Shown here in pieces: positions 12,889 to 21,696 of a DNA stretch of 64,000 nucleotides (the stretch's first letter is position 1; each line of letters starts with the position of its first letter). The stretch is from Streptomyces barkulensis (GTDB lineage: Bacteria > Actinomycetota > Actinomycetes > Streptomycetales > Streptomycetaceae), in assembly GCF_002843305.1 (NCBI RefSeq), contig NZ_PGSG01000009.1, positions 229,264 through 293,263 on the forward strand, written 5' to 3'. The notes below the pieces were generated by a model. That model searched no databases, was not told the origin of the DNA, and saw only the letters and a list, made by a program, of their open reading frames with translations. A program made the position numbers and the translations under genes.

Positions 12889-13881
12889 TCAGCGGGAGCG
12901 GGCCGCGCGGGCGATGATGACGACGGCCTTCTCCAGGGCGTACCCCGGGTCGTCCCCGCCGCCCTTGACCGCCGCGTCGGCCTCGGCCACCGCGCGCAGC
13001 GCCGCCGACACCCCGGCCGCCGACCAGCCGCGCATCTGCTGACGGACCCGGTCGATCTTCCACGGCGGCATCCCCAGTTCACGGGCCAGATCCCCGGGGC
13101 GCATCCCGCGCGGGGCCGACATCAGCCTGCCGATGCCCCGCACCCCCTGGGCCAGGGCGCTGGTGACCAGCACCGGGGCCACACCCGTCGACAGCGACCA
13201 GCGCAGCGCCTCCAGCGCCTCGGGCAGCCTGCCCTCCACCGCCCGGTCGGCGATGGTGAAGCTGGACGCCTCGGCGCGCCCGCTGTAGTAGCGGGCCACG
13301 ACCGCCTCGTCGACGGTGCCCTCGACATCGGCCGTGAGCTGGGAGCAGGCACTGGCCAGTTCACGCAGATCGCTGCCGAGGATCTCCACCAGGGCCTGGC
13401 ATGCCTCCGGTGTCGCCGAGCGCCCGGCGGCACGGAACTCGCCGCGCACGAACGCCTGCCGGTCGGCGGGCTTGGTCATCTTCGGACAGGCGACCTCGCG
13501 CGCACCCGCCTTGCGGGCGGCGTCCAGCAGCCCCTTGCCCTTGGCGCCGCCCGCGTGCACCAGCACCAGGGTGATCTCCTCGGCCGGGGAGCCCAGATAC
13601 GCCTTGACGTCCTTGACCGTGTCGGCGGCCAGGTCCTGCGCGTCCCGGACGACCACGACCTTGCGCTCGGCGAACAGGGAAGGGCTGGTCAGCTCCGCCA
13701 GCGTGCCGGGCCGCAGGTCGGCGGGGGCGAGTTCGCGCACGTCGGTGTCGGCGTCGGCGGCCCTGGCCGCGTCGATCACCTGGCGCACCGCGCGGTCGAG
13801 CAGCAGATCCTCCTGGCCCACCGCGAGCGTGACGGGGGCGAGGGGATCGTCGGTCGAGGACTTCCTGGTTTTACCGGCCAT
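12889..13881 (-). CDS. holA: DNA polymerase III subunit delta
   Basis: The clamp-loader wrench subunit that opens the beta clamp. It has 330 residues and the HolA architecture: an N-terminal AAA+-like domain (LAVGQEDLLLDRAVRQ, LFAERKVVVVRDAQDL) and a C-terminal collar domain (ALRWSLSTGVAPVLVTSALAQ). ATG 13881 (MAGKTRKSSTDD) is chosen because upstream sequence is low-complexity and overlaps the divergent gene. The residues immediately before the comEA/comEC locus encode the small protein at 13990. Confidence 0.93.
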   Translation of the reverse strand: MAGKTRKSSTDDPLAPVTLAVGQEDLLLDRAVRQVIDAARAADADTDVRELAPADLRPGTLAELTSPSLFAERKVVVVRDAQDLAADTVKDVKAYLGSPAEEITLVLVHAGGAKGKGLLDAARKAGAREVACPKMTKPADRQAFVRGEFRAAGRSATPEACQALVEILGSDLRELASACSQLTADVEGTVDEAVVARYYSGRAEASSFTIADRAVEGRLPEALEALRWSLSTGVAPVLVTSALAQGVRGIGRLMSAPRGMRPGDLARELGMPPWKIDRVRQQMRGWSAAGVSAALRAVAEADAAVKGGGDDPGYALEKAVVIIARAARSR

Positions 13882-13989
13882 CGCGCACCAGCATCCCACG
13901 AGCCGCCGACAGCCCGGCGGCTCCGGGGCTCCCGGGACCGCCCGGGACCTGTCCGCGGACCGCTCCGGCGGCTGTCGCACAATGGCGCG

Positions 13990-14235
13990 GTGGACGACGT
14001 ACGACACATCCTGGTGCTCCCCGACCGCGACGCCGCGCAGGAGGTGGCGGAGGAGGTCGCCGAACGGCTCGGCCTGGCCGAGGAGCCGCGGCCGGTCCGC
14101 GAGGCGCTGGCCGGCGAGGACGACGCCGAGGACGCCCAGTGGCTGGTCGTGCTCGACGACCCGGGCGGCGCGTACGACCCGGCCGAACTGGACGCCCTCG
14201 CCGCCGAGTACGACGGCTGGCTGGAGAGGGACTGA
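13990..14235 (+). CDS. Small acidic conserved hypothetical protein
   Basis: An 81-residue, strongly acidic cytoplasmic protein beginning VDDVRHILVLPDRDAAQEVA and ending EYDGWLERD. It has no membrane segment or recognised domain. The start GTG 13990 gives a compact gene divergent from holA with 108 bp between the starts. It is commonly found at this position in Streptomyces as far as I recall. The function is unknown; the alternating helices with many Glu/Asp suggest a small protein-binding module, which is inference. Confidence 0.7.
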   Translation: MDDVRHILVLPDRDAAQEVAEEVAERLGLAEEPRPVREALAGEDDAEDAQWLVVLDDPGGAYDPAELDALAAEYDGWLERD

Positions 14236-14269
14236 GACCGGCGGGCGGCATCCGGCGTATGACGGCCCC

Positions 14270-16810
14270 TCAGCCCGACGCGATCACCGTGCCGTCCGCG
14301 GTGACGGCCAGGGAGCCGTGGGTGTCGGTGCGCACAACGGCGGAGCCCAGGGCGTGCAGTCCGGCGAGGACCTTCGGGGACGGGTGGCCGTAGGGGTTGT
14401 CCTCCCCGCAGGAGACGAGGGCGACGCGGGGACGCAGCCGCTCCAGCAGAGCCGGGTGCTGGTGGGCCGAGCCGTGGTGGGCCACCTTGAGGACGTCCAC
14501 CGCGGGCAGGTCGGGGTGTGCCGCCAGCAGGCCGCGCTGCGCCGGAGGTTCGAGGTCGCCGGGGAGGAGGACGGTCAGGCCGGCCGCGCGGACCAGGAGG
14601 GTGACGCTGGCGTCGTTGGCGTCCTCGCCCGAGGCGGAGGGCGGTCCGGGCGGCGGCGGCCGGCGGGGCCAGAGCACCTCCCAGGACAGGTCGCCGATCC
14701 GGCGCCGCTCCCCCGGCCCAGCCCCGATCACCGGCACCCCCGCGCGGGCCGCCTCACGGCGTACCGCCGCCGCCTGCCCGGCCGGCTCGCCCCGGGCGGT
14801 GGTCTGGATCGCCCCGACCGCACGGCCCCGCAGCACCCCGGCCAGTCCGGCGACGTGGTCGGCGTGGAAGTGGGTGAGCACCAGCAGGGGGACGACCGTG
14901 ACGCCGAGGGCGCGCAGGCAGCGGTCCACCGTCTCCGGCTCGGGGCCGGCGTCGACGACCACGGCCGCGCCCTCTCCCGCCGCCAGTGCCAGCGCGTCGC
15001 CCTGGCCCACGTCGCAGACCGCCAGCCGCCAGCCCGGCGGCGGCCAGCCGGTGAGCGGGCGGATCAGCGGGGCGGGGCGCAGGACCGCCAGGGCCAGCAG
15101 TACGGCGCAGGCCACGCACAGCCACCGGTGCCGCACCAGTCGGCGGGCCGCCAGGACCGCCGCCGCGGTGAGCGCGGCCAGCAGCAGTGCGCCGGTCCAG
15201 CTGCCGGGCCAGTCGATCTCGGCGCCGGGCAGGGAGGCTCCCGTCCGCGCGATGGCGGCGACGGCCCCGGTGGGCCAGCCCGCCAGCCGGGCCAGCGCCT
15301 CGGCCGGCGTCGGCGCGAGGGGCGCGGTGACCAGGGCGGCGAAGCCCAGCACGGTGGCGGGCGCGACCAGGAACTCGGCCAGCATGTTGCACGGGATCGC
15401 CACCAGGCTGACGTGGGCCGCGAGGACCGCGACCACGGGCGCGCACACCGCCTGGGCCGCCGCGGCCGCCGCCAGCGCCTCGGCGAGCCTCCCCGGCATC
15501 CCCCGGCGGCGCAGGGCCTCGCTCCAGCGGGGTGCGACGGTGAGCAGCGAGCCGGTGGCCAGGACCGAGAGGATGAAGCCGAAGTCCCGTGCCAGCCAAG
15601 GGTCGTGGAGCACGAGCAGCAGTACGGCGGCGGCCAGGGCCGGCAGCAGGGACCGCCGCCGCCCGGTGCCGATCGCCACGATGGTGATCAGCCCACAGGC
15701 CGCCGCCCGCAGCACACTGGGCTCGGGGCGGCAGACCACCACGAAGGCGAGGGTGAGCAGCGCCCCGGCGACCGCGGTGGTGCGCAGCGACATCCCCAGC
15801 CGGGGTGCCATGCCCCGGCGTTCGGCTCGTACGGCCCTGCCCGGCGGCCCGATGAGCAGCACCAGCAGGATCGCGAGGTTCGCACCGCTGACCGCCAGCA
15901 GATGGAGCATGTCGGCGGCCCGGAAGGCGGCGTCGAGGTCGGCCGGGATGCGCGAGGTGTCGCCGACGACCAGTCCGGGCAGCAGCGCCCGCGCGTCGCC
16001 CGGCAGCCCGTCACTGGCCTCCCGCAGCCCGGCGCGCAGCTCTCCCGCGATGCGCTGGGGGGCCGTCGGGCCGGCGGTCACCGTGGGCGGTCCGCCGGCG
16101 CTCACCCTCAGGACGGCGGCGATGTCACGGCCCCCGGCACCGTCTTGAGGTGGCAGGAGCCGGGCCTGGAGCCGCAGCCGGGTGGTGGGCAGCAGCTCGA
16201 GCCATCCCGCGGGCGGCCCGGCCGCCGATTCCGTACCCCGGACCAGGACGAGCACCGGCGACCGGGTGGCGGTCACCGTGCCGTCGGCGGTGGTGACGCG
16301 CAGGGCCTCTGCCCGCAGTATCACCGCGCCCGCCGTCTGCTCCGAGCCGCGTACTCGGGGCCGGACCACGCGCGGGTCGCCGGTGACGGCCACCTCGGCG
16401 GTGACGTGCGCGTACTGCCGGGCCGCCGCCGGCAGGGGTCCTCGGTGCAGATCGGCCGCGTGCGCCGCGGCCACCCCGCCGCCGGCGGCGGCGCACACCA
16501 GCGTCATGGCGACGGCCGTACGCCCGCCTCCCCGGACCCCGGCCCGGCCCCGGGCCGGAACCAGGCACACCGCCGCACCGAGGAGACACAGCGCCACGCC
16601 CGCGACGGCCGCGCCGCCCGGAGCGCCCAGGGCCAGGGCCGCCGCACCCCAGGCGGCCAGCGCCGGCGGCACCAGCCGCAGGTCGGCCGGGCCCTCCTGG
16701 CGCGGTTCCGCCGCTCCCAGCCGGCGGCCCGCGGCGGAGTGGACCGCCGACCGGGGCTCGGTAGGAGCCTCCGTACGGGGCTCCGCACCGGTCCGCGTGT
16801 TCGCGGTCAC
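14270..16810 (-). CDS. comEC: ComEC/Rec2 family DNA-uptake membrane channel
   Basis: An 846-residue polytopic membrane protein. The N-terminal membrane/OB-like region (DUF4131) is followed by the multi-helix Competence domain (LLAVSGANLAILLVLL, the SGxN motif). The C-terminus is a metallo-beta-lactamase domain with LTHFHADHVAGL and KVAHHGSAHQH. It transports single-stranded DNA into the cytoplasm in competent bacteria; in Streptomyces the role is less clear. The start is GTG 16810, whose GTGA overlaps the comEA TGA (4 nt), so the pair is translationally coupled. The annotation could extend to an upstream GTG, but that lies inside comEA. Confidence 0.93.
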   Translation of the reverse strand: MTANTRTGAEPRTEAPTEPRSAVHSAAGRRLGAAEPRQEGPADLRLVPPALAAWGAAALALGAPGGAAVAGVALCLLGAAVCLVPARGRAGVRGGGRTAVAMTLVCAAAGGGVAAAHAADLHRGPLPAAARQYAHVTAEVAVTGDPRVVRPRVRGSEQTAGAVILRAEALRVTTADGTVTATRSPVLVLVRGTESAAGPPAGWLELLPTTRLRLQARLLPPQDGAGGRDIAAVLRVSAGGPPTVTAGPTAPQRIAGELRAGLREASDGLPGDARALLPGLVVGDTSRIPADLDAAFRAADMLHLLAVSGANLAILLVLLIGPPGRAVRAERRGMAPRLGMSLRTTAVAGALLTLAFVVVCRPEPSVLRAAACGLITIVAIGTGRRRSLLPALAAAVLLLVLHDPWLARDFGFILSVLATGSLLTVAPRWSEALRRRGMPGRLAEALAAAAAAQAVCAPVVAVLAAHVSLVAIPCNMLAEFLVAPATVLGFAALVTAPLAPTPAEALARLAGWPTGAVAAIARTGASLPGAEIDWPGSWTGALLLAALTAAAVLAARRLVRHRWLCVACAVLLALAVLRPAPLIRPLTGWPPPGWRLAVCDVGQGDALALAAGEGAAVVVDAGPEPETVDRCLRALGVTVVPLLVLTHFHADHVAGLAGVLRGRAVGAIQTTARGEPAGQAAAVRREAARAGVPVIGAGPGERRRIGDLSWEVLWPRRPPPPGPPSASGEDANDASVTLLVRAAGLTVLLPGDLEPPAQRGLLAAHPDLPAVDVLKVAHHGSAHQHPALLERLRPRVALVSCGEDNPYGHPSPKVLAGLHALGSAVVRTDTHGSLAVTADGTVIASG

Positions 16811-18096
16811 GGTCCGACCAGCGGCTTCAGCTCGGCGAAGCGGCGCTCCCCGATCCCACTGACCTCGCGGAGTTCCCCGACGGAGGAGAAGCCGCCGCGC
16901 TCGGTGCGGTGGTCGATGATGCGCTGGGCCATCACGGGCCCGATGCCGGGGAGCGTGTCGAGCTGTTCGGCCGTGGCGGAGTTGAGGCTGACCGGTCCGC
17001 CCGCCGCCGGTCCGCCCCCGGCGGCGGACCCGGCGGCGGGCGGGCCGGGTACGGCTGCCGCGGTGGGAGGCTCCCCGACGACGATCTGCTCGCCGTCGGC
17101 CAGCGGCCGGGCGCGGTTGAGGCCGTGGAGGTCGGTGCCCGGCCGGACACCGCCCGCGGCCCGCAGGGCGTCGGCCACCCGGGCTCCGGCCGGCAGCCGG
17201 TGGACACCGGGTCTGCGGACCTCGCCCGCCACGTCCACCAGCAGCGGTCCTCCTCCAAGGGCCGCGCCGGAAGCCGTACCCGAAGCCGCCGCGGGCGCCG
17301 GGGCGGAGGAGGGTGCCGGGAAAGAGGGCGGGGAGGGCACGGGACTCGAGCGGGAGGCCGACTCCACCGGCGGCGCCTGCACCACCTGCGGGCGCCCGCC
17401 CCAGAAGTGGTGTACGGCGAAGCCGAGGGCCAGGGCCAGGGCCAGGGCGAGTGCGGCCAGCGTGCGCGGTTCCACTCCGCACCGCGTGCGCACCCACAGC
17501 GGCAGCCTGTCCCGTACGGCCTCCACCAGCCGTGCGCGCCGGGTCGCGTCAACGGGGCCGGGGCCTGGGCCTGCGTCCGGCTCGGTCGCGGGGGCGGAAG
17601 CAGACGTGGACGCGGGCGCGGGCGCGCCGTTGGGACAGGAACCGGAGACGGGACCGGCCGGGCGCGGCGCCGGCACACGCTCCGCCGCCCGCTCCCGCGG
17701 GAGCTCCGCCGTCAGGCGGCCGGCCCGTGCCTGCCGGACCGCGTCGCGCGCGGCCGTGATGGCCTCCGTCCGCGACAGCGGGGCGGGCGCCCCGCCGGTG
17801 TCCGGCCCACCCGGCTCTGTTTCCGGCTCCGGCTCCGGCCCCGGCCCCGGCTCCGGTGGGGCGTTCCCGAGCAGCGCGTCCGCGCGGGCCCGCAGGGGTG
17901 CCGCCTCGGCGGCCCGCCGGATCTCCCGCCGGCGTCCGCGCCGCCCCGCGTACGGGACGGCTCCGCCGGGGCCCCGGTGGCGCCCGGGACCTGCCGCCAG
18001 AGGACGCAGCGGCGGACGTCCCGAGGGGCGGGAGGCGCGGGATGCGGAGGTGCGGGATGCGGAGGTGCGCGGTCGGAGGCGTGGTGGGGTGCTCAT
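16807..18096 (-). CDS. comEA: ComEA-like DNA-binding membrane protein
   Basis: A 429-residue protein, long for the family. A disordered Pro/Ala/Arg-rich cytoplasmic region (1-200) precedes a single membrane helix at residues 210-230. A low-complexity linker, a SLBB domain (about 285-345, LLVDVAGEVRRPGVHRLP), and a C-terminal pair of helix-hairpin-helix motifs (LDTLPGIGPVMAQRII, VSGIGERR) follow. The HhH region binds duplex DNA outside the membrane and passes it to ComEC. The unusual feature is the 200-residue N-terminal extension before the helix. It overlaps comEC by 4 nt. Confidence 0.9.
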   Translation of the reverse strand: MSTPPRLRPRTSASRTSASRASRPSGRPPLRPLAAGPGRHRGPGGAVPYAGRRGRRREIRRAAEAAPLRARADALLGNAPPEPGPGPEPEPETEPGGPDTGGAPAPLSRTEAITAARDAVRQARAGRLTAELPRERAAERVPAPRPAGPVSGSCPNGAPAPASTSASAPATEPDAGPGPGPVDATRRARLVEAVRDRLPLWVRTRCGVEPRTLAALALALALALGFAVHHFWGGRPQVVQAPPVESASRSSPVPSPPSFPAPSSAPAPAAASGTASGAALGGGPLLVDVAGEVRRPGVHRLPAGARVADALRAAGGVRPGTDLHGLNRARPLADGEQIVVGEPPTAAAVPGPPAAGSAAGGGPAAGGPVSLNSATAEQLDTLPGIGPVMAQRIIDHRTERGGFSSVGELREVSGIGERRFAELKPLVGP

Positions 18097-18154
18097 GCCG
18101 CTCGACGGTAGGCGGGAGTGCCCGTCCCGTCCGGTCGCGGCTTTCCTCCGTGGA

Positions 18155-19033
18155 CTACCGGCCGGTTGTGGACAAATCCGTCACCTGTCGGAGTGACACC
18201 ACGACGCCCAGCAGCCCCGGCCCCGTGTGTGCGCCGATGACCGCCCCCACCTCGCTGACGTGCAGTTCCCCGAGCCCGGGCAGCCGGGTGCGCAGCCGCT
18301 GTGCGAGCTGCTCGGCACGTTCCGCGGCCGACAGGTGGTGGACGGCGACGTCCACGCCGGCGCCGCCCGCCCGCTCCGCCACGATCTCCTCCAGTCGGGC
18401 GATGGCCCGGGAGGCGGTGCGGACCTTCTCCAGCATGCCGATACGGCCGTCCTCCAGCTCCAGCAGCGGTTTGACCGCCAGGGCCGAGCCCAGCAGGGCC
18501 TGGGCCGCGCCGATACGGCCGCCGCGCCGCAGGTACTCCAGGGTGTCCACGTAGAAGAACGCGGAAGTCCCCTCGGCCCGCCTCCGGGCCGCGGCGACCG
18601 TCTCGTCCAGCGTGCCGCCCGCCTCGGCGGTCTCGGCGGCGGCCAGGGCGCAGAAGCCCAGCGCCATCGCCACCATGCCGGTGTCCACCACCCGCACCGG
18701 TACGGGCGCCTCCCGCGCGGCGGTCACGGCCGCGTCGTAGGTGCCGGAGAGTTCGGCCGACAGATGGAGGGAGACGATGCCCTCCACTCCCGGCTCCCGC
18801 GCGATGGAGCGGTACACCTCGGCGAACACCTGCGGGCCGGGGCGGGATGTGGTGACGGACCGCCGTTTGCGCAGGGCCTCGGCCAGCGAGCGGGCGGAGA
18901 GCTCGGTGCCCTCCTCCAGCGCCCGGTCGCCCAGCACCACGGTCAGCGGCACCGAGGCGATGCGGTGGTGTTCCAGTGCCGCCTGCGGCAGGTAGGCCGT
19001 GGAATCGGTGACGATCGCGACATGGCGGGACAT
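18155..19033 (-). CDS. DegV family fatty-acid-binding protein
   Basis: A 292-residue DegV protein, equivalent to the FakB lipid carrier that presents fatty acid to FakA kinase. The N-terminal VAIVTDSTAYLP is the family signature, and the SLHLSAELSGTYDAA segment holds the residues that bind the fatty-acid carboxylate in FakB. VDTLEYLRRGGRIG follows. No fakA is in the window. It is cytoplasmic, on the same strand as comEA with a 58-bp gap. Confidence 0.92.
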   Translation of the reverse strand: MSRHVAIVTDSTAYLPQAALEHHRIASVPLTVVLGDRALEEGTELSARSLAEALRKRRSVTTSRPGPQVFAEVYRSIAREPGVEGIVSLHLSAELSGTYDAAVTAAREAPVPVRVVDTGMVAMALGFCALAAAETAEAGGTLDETVAAARRRAEGTSAFFYVDTLEYLRRGGRIGAAQALLGSALAVKPLLELEDGRIGMLEKVRTASRAIARLEEIVAERAGGAGVDVAVHHLSAAERAEQLAQRLRTRLPGLGELHVSEVGAVIGAHTGPGLLGVVVSLRQVTDLSTTGR

Positions 19034-19176
19034 GGGGCGGAGATTACCGGGCCTTTCCTCGCCGCGGTGAAGCGAGCGGTGCGCCGCGGTCCGCGGTACG
19101 GCGGCCCGCTGCCCGGTGGTTCACTCAACGGCCTTTCGCGGTGGTGCGGTTCGGGTGGCGGCGCACCGCGCGGGGT

Positions 19177-19959
19177 TCACGACGCGCTCTGGGGACGGCC
19201 CTTGCCGAAGTCCGGCCCGAACTCCTTGGTGAAGTCGGTGCCGAAGTCCGCCGTGCGGCCCTGCGGATCACCCTTCGGGCCCTCGATGCCCGGCGCCTGC
19301 GGGGTCCGCACGCCGGGGGCGTCCGCGGCGCCCGGGTCCTGCCGCTCCTCCGGGCTCTGCGCGCCGGGGGCGGCGGTCCCGGACGCGGCGGTCCCGGGGG
19401 CGGCCTCGGAGGCGGAAGCCGTCCAGTGCCGCAGCGCACCCGCCTCGATCTCGATCTGATCGCTCAGCGCGGCCAGTCCGTCCTCGTCGTGCCGCCGGGC
19501 CCGGTCCTGTGCGGCGAAGCGCAGCGAGTCCGCGGAGGCACGGATGCGGTCGGCGCGCTCTCGCGCGTCCGGGAGCCGGGCGGCGATCCTGGAGCGGTCC
19601 GGCTCGCGCTCCATCAGCAGTCGCAGCTCGCCGTCCAGCTGACGGGCGTGCTCGTCGAGCCGGTCGAGCAGGCCGGCCGCCTCGCTCAGCGAGGGGTCGT
19701 GCCGGGTCCCGCTCTCCAGTGCGCGGCGCGTGCTGTCCAGGGAACCGCGCAGTTCCAGCCGCACCCGGGCCAGTTCGCCCACCGGACCGGGCTGGGCGCT
19801 GCGGGCCTTGAGCGTGGTCTCCTCGACGGTACGGCGCACCTGCTGCCCCGTCCGCTCCACGCCGCGCCTGACCGCCCGCACGGTCTTCACCGTGGCGACC
19901 GCGCCGAGGACGACGAAGAGCACGAAGAGGAAGGCCAGCAGACCGATGACGAACTCCAC
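19177..19959 (-). CDS. Membrane-anchored coiled-coil protein, unknown function
   Basis: A 260-residue protein with one N-terminal membrane helix (residues 3-24, IGLLAFLFVLFVVLGAVATV), then a charged helical region (35-180) with heptad-like spacing, and a disordered Pro/Gly/Ala C-terminus. The topology suggests a short outside N-terminus and a cytoplasmic coiled coil. No enzyme motif is seen. It lies between degV and a divergent FAD-oxidase gene. The ATG at 19959 is preceded by AGGAGCGGAGC. Confidence 0.75.
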   Translation of the reverse strand: MEFVIGLLAFLFVLFVVLGAVATVKTVRAVRRGVERTGQQVRRTVEETTLKARSAQPGPVGELARVRLELRGSLDSTRRALESGTRHDPSLSEAAGLLDRLDEHARQLDGELRLLMEREPDRSRIAARLPDARERADRIRASADSLRFAAQDRARRHDEDGLAALSDQIEIEAGALRHWTASASEAAPGTAASGTAAPGAQSPEERQDPGAADAPGVRTPQAPGIEGPKGDPQGRTADFGTDFTKEFGPDFGKGRPQSAS

Positions 19960-20227
19960 AGCTCCGCTCCTTCGTCGGCCGGTGTGCCGCCGCCCTCCGG
20001 AGCCCGGAGGGGGCGGTCGTCCTCCCAGGGTAAACGCGCGGAGCCGGTCCCGGGTTCCGGCGGGCCCGGAGTGCTCCCCTCTTCCGTCCCGCAGGGGCCC
20101 GGCGGTCTCCCGGCCGCCTCCCGGAGCGCGGCCCGGCCTCCCCTTCTCCGCCCGCCTTCTCGCCGCCGTCCGCCCGCTGGTCTACCGTCGGTCCACGCCC
20201 GTAGTCGGACTGGATGGTGGTGCGCCG

Positions 20228-21652
20228 ATGCACACACACGCGCAGACGGGCCCGGCCGGGGGCCGGGCCGGGGAGCCGCCCGGGGATCTGGCCGGTGACC
20301 TGGCCGCCATCGTGGGGCGCGACCACGTCAGGACCGATGACGGTGCGCTGACCGCCTACGCCCGCGACGCCACCCCCCTCTTCCACGCCCGGCCGCGGGC
20401 CGTGGTGCTGCCCGGCAGCACCGACGAGGTCGCCGCGGTTCTGCGGTACGCCACCGAGCGGGGCGTGCCGGTCGTACCGCGCGGCGCGGGCTCCAACCTG
20501 TGCGCCGCCACCGTGCCCCTGCGCGGCGGCATCGTCATGGTGCTCACCCGGCTCGACCGGATCCTGGAGGTCAGCCCCGCCGAGCTGCTGGCCCGCGTCC
20601 AGCCCGGGGTGACCACCGCCGCGCTGGCGGACGCGGCGGCGCGCGAGGGCCTGCTGTACGCCCCCGACCCCGGCAGCCGCACCGTCTCCACCGTCGGCGG
20701 CAACGTGGCGACCTGCGCCGGCGGCCTGCGCGGCCTGAAGTACGGCGTCACCCGCAACCATGTGCTCGGCCTGGAGGCCGTCCTGCCCACCGGGGAGGTC
20801 ATCCGCACCGGCGGCCGGCTGTGGAAGGACGTGGCCGGCTACGACCTCACCCGGCTGCTGACCGGCTCCGAGGGCACCCTCGCGGTGATCACCGAGGCCA
20901 CCGTGGCCCTGCTGCCGGCTCCCGAGGAGACCGGCACCGGAGTCGCCTACTTCGACTCGCTCGCCGACGCCTCCCGGGCCGTCGCGGCCGTCATCGCCGA
21001 CGGAATCGTCCCGGCCACACTGGAGTTCCTCGACCGCAAGTGCGTCTCGGCCGTCGAGGAGTTCGCCGGGCTCGGACTGCGGCGGGACGCCGGGGCGCTG
21101 CTGATCTTCGGCGACGACGGCTCCAGGCGCACCGTGGCGGGCACCCTCGCCCGTATCGGGGAGGTGTGCGAGGGCTCCGGGGCCCTGGAGGTCACCCTCG
21201 CCGAGGACGTCGCCCGCTCCGACGCCCTGCTCGCCGCCCGCCGCTGCTCGCTTCCGGCGCTCTCCCGGCTGGGTTCGCTCACGATCCTGGAGGACGCCAC
21301 CGTGCCCCGCCACCGGCTCGCCGAGATGGTGGACCGCATCGACGAGATCGCCGACCGCCACGACCTGCGGATCGCCACCTTCGGGCACGCCGGGGACGGC
21401 AACCTCCACCCCACCTGCGTACTCGATCCCGACGACGGCGAGGGGGCCGACCGCGCCCACCGGGCGTTCGCCGAGATCTTCGCGGCCGCCATCGCCCTGG
21501 ACGGCACCATCACCGGCGAGCACGGTGTGGGCGCCGCAAAACTGCCCTACCTGGCCGACCGGATCGGGGACGACCAGATCGCCCTGCTGCGCCGCGTCAA
21601 GCGGGCCTTCGACCCGGCGGGCATCCTCAACCCGGGAAAGCTCGGATCCTGA
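20228..21652 (+). CDS. FAD-linked oxidase, GlcD/DLD type
   Basis: A 474-residue oxidase of the glycolate/D-lactate dehydrogenase family. The PCMH-type FAD-binding domain (about residues 35-215, VVPRGAGSNLCAATVP and PDPGSRTVSTVGGNVATCAGG) precedes a C-terminal FAD-oxidase domain with FGHAGDGNLHP and GEHGVGAAK. It oxidises a 2-hydroxy acid to a 2-keto acid. The Fe-S partner follows after 44 bp, as in glcD-glcF. The start ATG 20228 is preferred over much earlier in-frame starts because upstream codons read as low-complexity shadow. Confidence 0.92.
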   Translation: MHTHAQTGPAGGRAGEPPGDLAGDLAAIVGRDHVRTDDGALTAYARDATPLFHARPRAVVLPGSTDEVAAVLRYATERGVPVVPRGAGSNLCAATVPLRGGIVMVLTRLDRILEVSPAELLARVQPGVTTAALADAAAREGLLYAPDPGSRTVSTVGGNVATCAGGLRGLKYGVTRNHVLGLEAVLPTGEVIRTGGRLWKDVAGYDLTRLLTGSEGTLAVITEATVALLPAPEETGTGVAYFDSLADASRAVAAVIADGIVPATLEFLDRKCVSAVEEFAGLGLRRDAGALLIFGDDGSRRTVAGTLARIGEVCEGSGALEVTLAEDVARSDALLAARRCSLPALSRLGSLTILEDATVPRHRLAEMVDRIDEIADRHDLRIATFGHAGDGNLHPTCVLDPDDGEGADRAHRAFAEIFAAAIALDGTITGEHGVGAAKLPYLADRIGDDQIALLRRVKRAFDPAGILNPGKLGS

Positions 21653-21696
21653 CTTCCTCCCCGCCCGACGGCGGGGGCGTCCACGGAGGACCCCCG

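Noticed and set aside
13316..18196. 1,626-codon open frame opposite holA-comEC-comEA
   Set aside because: Spans three real genes on the other strand; low-complexity product typical of GC-rich shadow frames.
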